Shown here piece by piece: positions 47,712 through 57,515 of a stretch of DNA of 64,000 nt. The notes below the pieces were generated by a model, which worked only from the letters and a program-made list of their open reading frames with translations, ran no database searches and was not told where the DNA came from. The stretch covers positions 4,166,001 through 4,230,000 of the forward strand of contig JANTQA010000042.1 in assembly GCA_027625915.1 (NCBI GenBank). Direction: 5' to 3'. Numbering within the stretch: the first letter of the stretch is position 1; every line of letters begins with the position of its first letter. The translations under genes and the position numbers were made by a program. Origin of the DNA: Anaeramoeba flamelloides (lineage: Eukaryota; Metamonada; Anaeramoebidae).

Positions 47712-49250
47712 TTTCTTTTTTTTTTTTTATTTCTTTCATTCCATTTTTATTTTTCTTTTAATTTTTTTATTTAGATTCATGTAAATGAAATTCTTTGATT
47801 TTTTTTTCTTTTGTCCTAATAAAAAAATTTTTTTATAACAATCATATAACTGTGTTTATTATTTTGATTTGAAATTAATCTTATTGTTAGAATCTGAGTT
47901 TGGACTCGGAGAACAAAAAAAGAATGATATTGTTCGAAGTGAAATAAGATGATATTGAGGAGTTAGAAGAAAGATTGTGTATATCATCTTATTGAAACTA
48001 GTAATATATCATTATTTAGAATCTGGAAGGGGATCCAAAAAAAAGAATTATAAAAGGTGATTGTTGAATTAATGAAACAATATGATGATACTATTTATTT
48101 TTTTCAACTCAGAATCTAACTCTTCGAACAAATAAACAAACAGGTAAAAAGAAATAAAAACTAAAAAAACTAGAATTCTATTTTTCAATGATACTTTGAA
48201 GAGCAAGTTTGTTAAAGGATCTTTTTCTTCCAGTTGAATTATTAATAATATTTAAGATTAAATAGTAAAAATGTTAAATTGGAGACAAAACTTGGTTTAA
48301 ATTCTCACAGGAGACAAACTGACTACCCCAACTTTTTAATAGTCTCTATTTCTTAATTTTTTTATTTGTTTGTTAAGAAACATCCAAAAAGGCTATCAAA
48401 CATTAAAAACTACTTCTATTGGGAGTTATTAATAATGGTTGGTTTTGATTGTTCCTCTCTAACATTACTTGACTTGACATAAAAATAAAAAAAATTTTTT
48501 TTTTCTTTTTTTTCTCATTAAATTTGTATTTTTATGTTTTGTACTCTTTCAAAATCTACTGGAACTATTTTATTTTATCTTTTTTTCTTTAATAAAAATT
48601 ATATCAAATATTGTTTTTTTTTTTTAAAAATAATGTAATTTTTCTTTATGACAAAAAAAAACATATTTGATTTTGGACATTTTATTCCAACTGGGAAATA
48701 GAAGTTGACCTTTTTTTGAAGAAAGATGGACTTTTTTTTGATTTTTGTTATATAAATAATTTGGTTTGTTGAACCAAATTATTTGTTCCAAATCTCAATA
48801 ATTGACTCTCTTTTGGATTTATGAAATCATATATGTCGCAACAAATAATAGGGTAGAAATTTCTATATAACTTTAAATAACATTTTAATAATTCCTTTTA
48901 TTAATAAAATACTTCTTCTTTTACTCTAGTAAAATCGATTTAAAATTCAAAGATCACAAAACTTCGTAAATTTTGAATAATCACCAAAAGGTTTCCTTAA
49001 TAACGACAATATGATATTAATTTTTTGGGAATTTTTATCTATTTTTTTTTTTTTTTGAAACTTTCTGGAATTATTTTCTTATAATCTCAAAAGAACAATT
49101 TTAAGTTTCAAAAAATCAAACTATATCTATTTATTAAAATTTTTCTTTCCTATTCCTAAATTCAAAAAATAAACCCCAATTCAAAATTTTTAAAACACCA
49201 AAAGGCAATTTGTGAAGAAAAAAACTTATTTAATCAATTCAAGAAGATTT

Positions 49251-49715
49251 ACCAAATTAGAACCATTCACTAATTGAAATGTTAACACTTCTTTATAAAT
49301 TACAATACTCACAAAACAATAAATAAATAATTACCAATACAAATAAATCAAGGGTGTGTTAAAAATTTTGGAGAGAGCAAAACAAAAAAATACATTAGTA
49401 AATTTGTTTAAATTCTATTAGGATTATTGATCGATCAAAGGTTAGATACTACCAACTAATTTTATTTGAGTTCTTCTATTTTGAACAACTTAACTTTAAC
49501 CATAATATCAATTGTTCAAAAACAATTAGGGTTCGATCAAACAAACAAATTACATAATTCAAACAATGAAATAAAAACAAAAACTAAAAGATGAAAAAAT
49601 GATTTACATATTTTACAAAAATCAAAATTATCTCCAATTTCAATGAAATTGTATTATTGTGATTGTTTGGAACATTTTAGCTGCATGGAAAATTTTGAAT
49701 TTTAGTTTATATACT
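49251..49715 (+). repeat. Dispersed repeat R3, copy C
   Basis: Starts 'accaaattagaaccattcac', as copy A at 18117 does, and ends 'gaattttagtttatatac'. Intermediate blocks 'ggtgtgttaaaaattttgga', 'ttattgatcgatcaaagg', 'aacttaactttaaccata' and 'gttcgatcaaacaaac' align with copies A and B. Confidence 0.75.
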
Positions 49716-50269
49716 ATCAATATAAACATCTTTATGCTTCATATCAAACCAAAAAATCTTAAATAATTTGAGTTTTTTATAAATTTTATTAAATTTATTA
49801 TAAATATTTGTTTTTTTAGCTTTTTACAATGCTTCAAAGTTTTCAAAGTGTCATAATCTCCTATATAAGATAAGTCACATTGTTACTATTATTACAGTTT
49901 TTTTTTTATTTTTTTTTGATAAAAATGTTTAAAATTTATAGATATTATTCAATGAATTCTGATTAATAAAAAAAAAATCAAAGTTAGAAATATTTCTTTA
50001 AATGTAACAATTGATATAATTTGTCAATAAATTTTCAAATAAGGATTTTAACTTAACTTGTTGTTGTTAAAACAACCATATGCCAATTTGAGAAATTTAA
50101 TATTGTAAATTAAAGTCAATGTTTCTTTTTTTAGCTAGAAGACCTCTATACTAATTCATAAAATATACTCTGAATAATCAAAAATTAATTATATTTCAAT
50201 TTTAATAGGTCGATTTTAAAATAAAAATTCAAAAAATGAAGAAAATAAATTGTAAAAATTTTTCTCAAA

Positions 50270-50395
50270 AACAAAGAATTTTCTTTTACAAAAATTTGTA
50301 ATCATCAAACAAATTGAAAGGAATTTCTTTGAAATTGAGAAAGGTATTAAAAATTTTCTTTAAATTCAATTCATAATATAATTTTTTTAAAAAAT
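50270..50395 (+). repeat. Dispersed repeat R5, copy A
   Basis: Contains 'gtaatcatcaaacaaattga' and 'aatttctttgaaattgagaa', identical or nearly so at 53990-54035, followed in both by 'ttcataatataattttttt'-like sequence. Confidence 0.65.
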
Positions 50396-50619
50396 ATTAA
50401 TGATATTAACTTGAAATTGTTTTTGATCTCGATATATTATTGAAGACTGTATTGGATTTTATATTTAAAAAATAAGGAAAAAATCATTTGTTTTTAATTT
50501 AAAATACACATTTTATACATTAATCATAAAGATTTTTGACCAACCTAATTTTTTTTAGCACGACTATTTTTATATTTTATAATTTTTGAATTTTTTTGAA
50601 AGTAACTTAATTTTGATAA

Positions 50620-51110
50620 ATAATTTTCCAGTCTAAGTTTCCAAGTTATGATGAATGAATTGCATGTGTTTAAAGGGTTTGAATCGATATTAGAAGAAAA
50701 AATTTAATTTTTAAATTTCAAAATTGATATTCTTTTTTCCCATTTTTGGTTTTTCATATTTTCTATTATTTTTTGACACACTATTCGTTTGAAATTTTTT
50801 TTTTTTTTGCAAGATCAATAGCCACTATGTAAAAAAAAATTATTCTCAGTTTAATCAAAAAAATTTCATAAAAATCCTATTTTTGTTATTGGAATTTTCT
50901 CGATCTTCAATTGTGGATCAAAATGAACATTCGTGTTTTTCTCTATAGGTACGAAGAATTTGGAGTTTTTCACATTTTATCAAGATATATTGATTAATTA
51001 ATTTTATTTCAAATCTAAATATCAATTATTCTCTGTATATATTATTCTAATTATTTCTTATTTGTTCTTCAAAGGTTAATTATCAAATAATAATGAATAT
51101 TTGGTAAAAA
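50620..51110 (+). repeat. Dispersed repeat R4, copy B
   Basis: Aligns in order with 37060-37600 ('aaagggtttgaatcgatatt', 'agaagaaaaaattta', 'tgcaagatcaatagccacta', 'gaatttggagtttttca', 'tttcttatttgttcttcaaa'). Confidence 0.65.
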
Positions 51111-51682
51111 AAATTAGTGATAGTTGACTGAAACAAAGTTTACTACCTTTTTCAAATTTTTTTATTTTTGAATTTCTCCCTTGTTTTTTTTTTTTTTCAC
51201 CAATTGAATTTGAAGGTGAAAATATCATTATATAAATGTAAGAAACAAGAAGATATAAAGTGATTCAAACAGTTATGGATGGTATTCAAATTCACTTTTA
51301 TTCTAACTAGAATTGTTACGCTACACTGTGAGAGTATGGAAAGTACAGTTATATTCTATTGTGATTTAATATATGAACTATTATTCAAGTAATTGGTTTG
51401 TGATTAAAATAAATTTAAAAAAAATTGATAATTGATATTCTTTAATGAAAAAAAGTATGGAAAATAAAAAAATCATTATTTTTCAATGGGTTGCAAGATT
51501 CTCCATATATTTTGTTTGTTTTTCTGAGAGTTGTGGAATACCAATTATTAATCACGGAATGTGAAATTTTTTATGTATAATTGATAATCTTTCTATCGTT
51601 TTTTTGTTCCTCATGTGTATTCTGGTGAAGTATCGTCAAGTGCCTAGCTTTTTTTGAATTTCGGAAATTAAAAAAACGTTAA

Positions 51683-51763
51683 CCGCAGTTTTCCAAAATT
51701 AGAAAGAATTTAGTAAAATCAAGGATTTTACTCAATTCTTTCAAATCCTGGAAAATTTAAAGA
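51683..51763. repeat. P palindrome nested in another repeat
   Basis: The left arm 'ttttccaaaattagaaagaa' and right arm 'ttctttcaaatcctggaaaa' enclose 'ttagtaaaatcaaggatttt'. The flanks on either side (gtggaataccaattattaat at 51535 and tttatttggtcatg at 51778) recur together near 5137-5255, so a P unit lies within a copy of a longer repeat. Confidence 0.65.
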
Positions 51764-51872
51764 CAGTGGAGAGTTTTTATTTGGTCATGAAAATGTTAAA
51801 TTTAATTTTTATATATCTTTTTTTTTATTTTTCTTCTTCTCTTTTTTTTTTTTTGATGATTTTTCTTTAATT

Positions 51873-52741
51873 ACCATTGTGAAAAAAATTTTGGGTCTTT
51901 AAAAAAATTGGGTCACTCAAAAATTTGTTTTCGTTTTTTTAAATAATAAATATTAGCAAAATGATTTTTGATCAAAGTAAAATTTTATTTACAAATCTTG
52001 CATTTAATAAAAACCAAAGTCACTACCCATAATAATTTTCAAAAGTAAAATTAAATGGTTACATTTTAACCTTTTGGTATTACTGGGATGCTCCAAAAAT
52101 TCAAAAATTTATTTTTAATTGTCAACTTTACTAAAAATCAGAGAAATATTTAATAGGAAATATTAAAATCTATTAATTCAATAATATATTTATCATTTTT
52201 ACTGAACGCAAATTTATCACGGTTAATCTTGAATAACCTTTTAAACCAAATTGAATGATAAAATCTTCCAAAAAAGTTGTTTATTCAAAAAAGATTGTTT
52301 TTCACTAATTTTTACAATCAAAACTTCAAAATACCGAAATACCAAGATTTCAGAAACCATTTAAATTCTTTAAATCCTCATAGACAAACTTTAAACAAAA
52401 AACTTTATTAATTTATGGTCTTCCCAAACAATGATTAACTTGATCTTGGAATGTAATCTAATAAAAAAAAAAATCAACATTTTTAGTAAAGTTTACAATT
52501 AAAATAAATTTTTGTTTTATAGACTTCCACAGTAATTCCAAAAGGTTAAAATGCAACAATAAAATATTGAATTTGAAAATTATTATTGATAGTGACTTTG
52601 GTTTTTATTAAATGCAAGATTTGTAAATAAAATTTTACTTTGATCAAAAATCATTTTGCTAATATTTATTATTTAAAAAACGAAAACAAATTTTTGAGTG
52701 ACCCAATTTTTTTTAAAGACCCAAATTTTTTTCACAATGGT
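51873..52741. mobile_element. E4: 0.87 kb element with about 240-bp inverted ends
   Basis: Outer ends are ACCATTGTG and CACAATGGT. The left arm 51873-52110 and right arm 52500-52741 are reverse complements throughout: 'tgggtcactcaaaaatttg', 'attagcaaaatgatttttg', 'aaagtcactacccataat', 'aaccttttggtattac' on the left all recur inverted on the right, at high identity. The middle 390 bp is non-coding. TTAA-like bases occur at both edges (TTAATT before, GTTAAT after), but the duplication does not line up cleanly. Confidence 0.85.
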
Positions 52742-53513
52742 TAATCCTTTCTATAAATAAATAAACAAATAAATATTTTCTTTGTTTTCCAACTTTTTGT
52801 GAAGAATTTGAAGTTTGATATTAACTTATAATTATTTCTGAATTGAAAATTGAGATATTTACAATATAATATTTTATTATTAGAATATGTTTAAAGTGTA
52901 AAAATAAAAATACAACTAGGTTAAATTCATTTATGATACTGATTTCTTCAGGAAACCATTCACTTTTTCTTCTTTTTGAGTAAGGTGGTTATTTTATAAG
53001 TTATTATTTTGTTCAAAGACTTTTTAAAAGGATCATGAAATGGAAAAATGTGAATACATTTTTTCAGTTAATTGGATCTCGTACAATTAGGAATTATTTA
53101 TATTTATTATTATCGAAATATTATTATTTATTAAAATCAATCACATTTCAAGAATTTAAAAAGTAAAATTTTAGTAATTCTAGAAACTCCATATTAAAAT
53201 AATATTTTTTATAAACAAATGAAATAAAAATTTTTTAAGTTTAAAAATATGATTTAACGAATTTAAATAAAATGTAACTCGTAAAAATCAAAGTAAAAAC
53301 GGAAAATAAAGAATTTGTTTTTATTGATGTTCGCCTGGTCAAAAATTATTCCATTATTGAAATTAGAAATAAAGATAAATAAAATAAAGAAGTAACGATA
53401 ATTATTCAATTTATTTCAATTAGTAGCCATTTTATTTAGTTATTATTATTTTTTTTTTGTGTATAATAAACATTCTTACTTTTACTTTAATAAAAAAATT
53501 TTTTTAGATCCAT

Positions 53514-56500
53514 TTAATAATATTTTTCTTTTTTTTTTTGGTCATTTCTTACTAAGTTCATTAGATAAATCATATTTTTTGCTAAATCAGTCATATTATT
53601 CATACCTTCTTGATCATCTTTAACATCACCTGGTTCCATACCAGTTGCAAACTATTTTTTTTATAAAAAAATAGAATATAGAAATATTATTATTTTAGAA
53701 ATAAATAAATATTAATTGCTATATTAAAAAATAAATTATATTTTGTATTTTGTTTATACTGTTGTTAAAATAGACCGTGACTTGTTTAACATGTGTTGCA
53801 AATTAAACCCCGTATTTTATTTTTGAAGTAGGTTTATGAATTAATTGATTAAAAGAAACCAACAATAAGCAGTAATTAAATATGATATTAGTTTCTGAAA
53901 AATCTGCTAATTAAAAAAGAAATTATAAAAATAAAAGATAAAATTATAAAAAATTTTTATCAAAAAATAGATATAATTTTTTTAAAAATTCGTAATCATC
54001 AAACAAATTGAAAGAAATTTCTTTGAAATTGAGAAAAATTATGAAAAATTTTATACAAATACGATTCATACTTTAAATTTTTCTCAAAAGGCCAATGAAA
54101 TAATCTTCAAAATTGATTTTGCGTAAGGTATAATATTGAACACTTAATTACTTGTTGTATTGAAAAAAAAAAAGAAGAATAAAAGATTTATTTTATTTGA
54201 GACACAGGTTTTATAAACCGTTTTAAAAATTCTTTTTTTTTTCTTTTTTCTTTTCAATTTTTTTGCTTTTCAATTTTTTGATTTTTGCTTTTTGTACATA
54301 AAAAAAAATTCCAGGTATACCTTTCCCTTTGAAAATCGTGAAATCAATGATTTTATGCTGAAATGTCCTTTTAGGAAATAAAAGTAAAAGGACGTTTTGA
54401 GAGTAATTTACACTTCTTCCATCAATAAAAAAGTACATTTTTTCCAATTTTTTTTTTTCATTTTTTGATATCGCAGAAACGAGAAAGCCAAATTTAGGAA
54501 AAATAATTCATTATTTCCTATTTAGAACTCAATGAAAAAATGTTTGTGAGAATTACCAACCAGATACCCTCCTTAAAACACACTATACTTTATATTTCAA
54601 TTGCAAACATAGCCCTTAAATTGAAATTATCTTCCTTAAAAAATTGAATGAATTTACAATTTCAATTTTTTTTTTCACATATGTCTTTCGCTACAATTTC
54701 GGTATTTTTTATTTTTTCTAATTTTCAGCTAACAACACCAAAAAGAATATTGGCTCATATGTTATTATTAAAAATTGAATGGGAATTGCTGATCAATAAA
54801 CTAATAAAGAAAAAAATTCAAAGAGAAAAAACTGAAACATTTTTTGCTTATTGTGAAAACATAATTAAAAATCTATTAATTTGGAATTGAATGAAGAGTT
54901 ACTTATTGAAATTTGAATTTAACATCGTTAAAAAAGTTTATATACTTGGTTTTTTGATCATAAGAGAAGAGATACAAAATAGATTTGTTTTGAAAAACTA
55001 AATGTCTTGAAATAGTTCAATTTTTCGAAAAAAATAAGGATGTATTTAGTATTTATTTTTTTGGAATAATTTTTTTGAAATACAACCATTTAAATTTTGA
55101 ATTCTAAAGGATAAAACGGAATTCAGGGAAGAGCGAGACTGGAAAATCGTGTTTAATTGCTTTTTTTGAAGTGAAATTTTTCATTCAAAAATTAAATCCA
55201 TAATAGACATTGGGGATTCGGTACTCATTTTCATTCATGAGATTTACTTTTTGAGATTATTTATGACAAAGTGGGTTTCAAAAATTACAAATAAACATCA
55301 GGAATAAAACTGTTTGTAGCTTGAATGTTTGGTAGTAATTATATTTTATCTTTTTTTGGTTGAAGAAAAGAACAAAAAAGAGAAATTTATTTTCTTAACA
55401 CATAGAAAGAATAGTTTAATTTCAATTTTGGTTTTAAAATTGTTTTGTTTAGGTGGAGTGTGTTCCACTCGGTTCACAAAAAAACAGGAGTTGTATTTTT
55501 TAAAGAAAAAAATTTAAATGAAATTTCCATTTTCAAAAAAATAAAATGGTTTTCTTTATTTATTTGAATTTTGGAAGAAAACCCAACAAACTAAAACCCT
55601 TATTGTCTGATCTTTAAATTATTTTGATTTTAGTAACTAAAAAATAATAAAAGGTTGAAAATATTTTTATTTTTTTCCATTTTAAAGGGGGGAATTAAAG
55701 TATTTAAATCGGTATGGGTGTACCTACATTTTTTATTGTTTGATTTTGAAGAATTTTTTTTGTATTAAAGACCACAAAAGCAAAGAGGTTCAGTAATTAT
55801 TCTACTGGGGTTATGATTGATTTGTAATCTCAATTACTTATTGGGATTCAAAACGTAAAAAAAAAGAAAGGGAAGAAGAAATTGATAAAGAAAAAAAACG
55901 ATACTCAATGATAAAAATAATATGTTAACTCAAATAAAAAGAATTCTGATTCATTAATGCTTTTACAAGTGTTGGGTGAATCTCAGAATTTTTGTTTTTA
56001 TTTAACTTCCTATAGTTCCAATTTAAAGTAGCAAGTGATGCTCTTGCTTTATTTTTTTTTTTCAACAAAATTTTTTTAATTTTTTTTATTTTAGTACCTT
56101 TATGTCCAACACTGGTTAAAATTTGAACCCTCTCGAAGACCAAATTGTTTTTTGAATGGATTTGCCTCCTCACCTATTATTTCTTCAATACCAACATCAG
56201 CAACCGGTTTTTTTTAATAATTTTTAACAGACACTGTGTTTCCAAATCTTCCTTAGTGTCCTTCTTTTCTTCGGTTTTAAAGTGTTTGAATCCCAATTAG
56301 TAATTGGGATTACAAACCAATCATAACTTCAGTACAATAATTACTGAACCTCTTTGCTTTTGTGGTCTTGACCATTGGCCACAAATTCACCCAAAATTGA
56401 AAGGATAAAACGAAAAAAAATGGTTGGTCTTGGGTTACTTTCTTTAAATATTTTAATTTGTCCTTTAAGCAAAAGATACTGCCGTTTGTCGAACCCAAAT

Positions 56501-57515
56501 AGTGAATTGGGAGTTGGGGTTAACAATATTCTAATCAAATTTAGTTGTCTATATTCATTAAAACAAATTCTTTAAAAAAAACATTGACACCGTATCTTAA
56601 GACATATTCATTATTTTGGTTTTTAGAAATATGATCTTTTGTGCTAAAACCACAATGGGAAAAAAATTTGAGATTCCAACAAAAGGTCTGAATTCAAAAA
56701 AAAAAAATCGATACTTGCAAATGTGAAGTTAAATTAAAAACTCGAAAGATAAAAAGTACAATCACGAAATAGTGTTTGTACAAAATTCCATTTTTCATAA
56801 ATGTTGGCTCAAAAAAGTAATTCAAAAAAAGAAGAAAAAAAAAAATAAAAGAGGAAAAATGTTCTTACATTCCAGTATGTTGAGCCAGGTATAATTGTTC
56901 CATTACTGGAAAAGAAATAGTTTAATTGGCTTTGTGTGTTAACAGCACCTCCTCTTCTATGAACAGAAATCCCTGCTCCGACTTTCCCATTTAAATAACC
57001 CTTTTGATTTAAATGTTTGACATTAAGAAAATTTACGATCGAAACACGATCCATAAAGCATTTCATTTGGCCACTAGGACCAGCACAATAAACTGGTGTT
57101 GCAAGAATAATTCCGTCTGCTTTGACCAATTTTTGAATAGTTTCGTTCACAATGTCATCATCAATTACACATTTATAATTCCCAAGCTCAAGACATTCTT
57201 TTTTTGAAATACAAAAAATTAAGTACAATTGAGTCACAATAATACAAGAAACGGAAAATTAGAAAAGAGTTTGTTTTTGTTTTTTGTTTTTTGTTTTTTG
57301 TTTTTTGTTTTTTGTTTTTGTTGGAAAGTTGAAGCATTACTCATGCATGCTCTACACCCCTTTATATTTTTATTTCCAATATTAACAAGTTCTGTTTCAA
57401 CATCACTCTTTTGGAAAACTTCAAACATCTTTTTGATTAAAGAAAAGGTGTTTCCTCGTGGACGAGGAGAACCATTGATAGCAACAACTTTTAAAGGCCT
57501 GAGTAAATTGTTCAT
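53514..57515 (-). CDS. Iron-sulfur flavoprotein (Isf / NADPH-dependent FMN reductase family), three exons
   Basis: Exons are 57515-57341 (ATG), 57197-56869 and 53651-53514 (TAA). Donors are GTAATG and GTAAGA; acceptors are AAAAAAAG and AAAATAG. Phases 1 and 0 match and give 213 aa, the usual size of the family. The N-terminus VVAINGSPRPRGNTFSL is the flavodoxin-like FMN phosphate loop. The cysteine motif formed across the first splice, GCRACMKCLELGNYKC (C-x2-C-x2-C-x7-C), is the compact motif that binds a 4Fe-4S cluster in archaeal and protist Isf proteins. It is followed by VIDDDIVNETIQKLVKADGI, ILATPVYCAGPSGQMKCFMD and GTIIPGSTYWN. The last exon supplies the typical tail FATGMEPGDVKDDQEGMNNM, then TDLAKNMIYLMNLV. 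Isf proteins transfer electrons and can reduce oxygen, peroxide or nitro compounds in anaerobes. It has no targeting sequence, so it is probably cytosolic. Intron 1 (143 nt) carries a (TTTTTG)n run; intron 2 is 3217 nt and holds repeats. Confidence 0.9.
53975..54095 (+). repeat. Dispersed repeat R5, copy B
   Basis: Shares 'gtaatcatcaaacaaattga' and 'aatttctttgaaattgagaa' with 50270-50395. It lies in intron 2 of the Isf gene. Confidence 0.65.
54729..54890 (+). CDS. Possible orphan terminal exon (weak)
   Basis: After TTTTCTAATTTTCAG, an open frame of 53 codons (LTTPKRILAHMLLLKIEWEL...) runs to a TGA. Its composition is more protein-like than surrounding random frames. It lies opposite in strand inside intron 2 of the Isf gene. 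No partner exon or family was recognised, so it may be chance or a relic. Confidence 0.2.
   Translation, partial: LTTPKRILAHMLLLKIEWELLINKLIKKKIQREKTETFFAYCENIIKNLLIWN
55770..56370. mobile_element. E7: 0.6 kb inverted-repeat segment in Isf intron 2
   Basis: The left arm 55770-55853 (gaccacaaaagcaaagaggt, tcagtaattattctactgg, gttatgattgatttgtaat) is repeated inverted at 56285-56370 with few differences. Each arm contains a smaller palindrome around CCCAATTA..TAATTGGG. Between the arms a short minus-strand frame (GIEEIIGEEANPFKKQFGL) is open but unrecognised. Confidence 0.65.
57271..57320. repeat. (TTTTTTG)n run in Isf intron 1
   Basis: About seven copies of TTTTTTG or TTTTTG. Reading through it on the minus strand gives a false KTKNKKQKTKNK tail on exon 1. 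Confidence 0.9.

Larger units (their letters stand above)
47712..53513. other. Non-coding convergent region rich in repeats
   Basis: About 5.8 kb between the 3' ends of the 1277-aa gene and the Isf gene. It contains R3 copy C (49251-49715), R5 copy A (about 50270-50395), R4 copy B (about 50620-51110), a nested P palindrome (51683-51763) and element E4 (51873-52741). No supported exon was found. Confidence 0.6.

Noticed and set aside
54223-54447. Minus-strand 74-codon frame in Isf intron 2 (GRSVNYSQNVLLLLFPKRTF)
   Set aside because: Reads somewhat like protein but has no clear splice partner, ends in a poly-Lys run, and is not needed by the Isf model.
56310-56538. Minus-strand frames ending GEFVANGQDHKSKEVQ, considered as the last Isf exon
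   Set aside because: They do not match the family tail, and the sequence is part of the E7 inverted repeat; the exon at 53651-53514 matches the family and phase instead.
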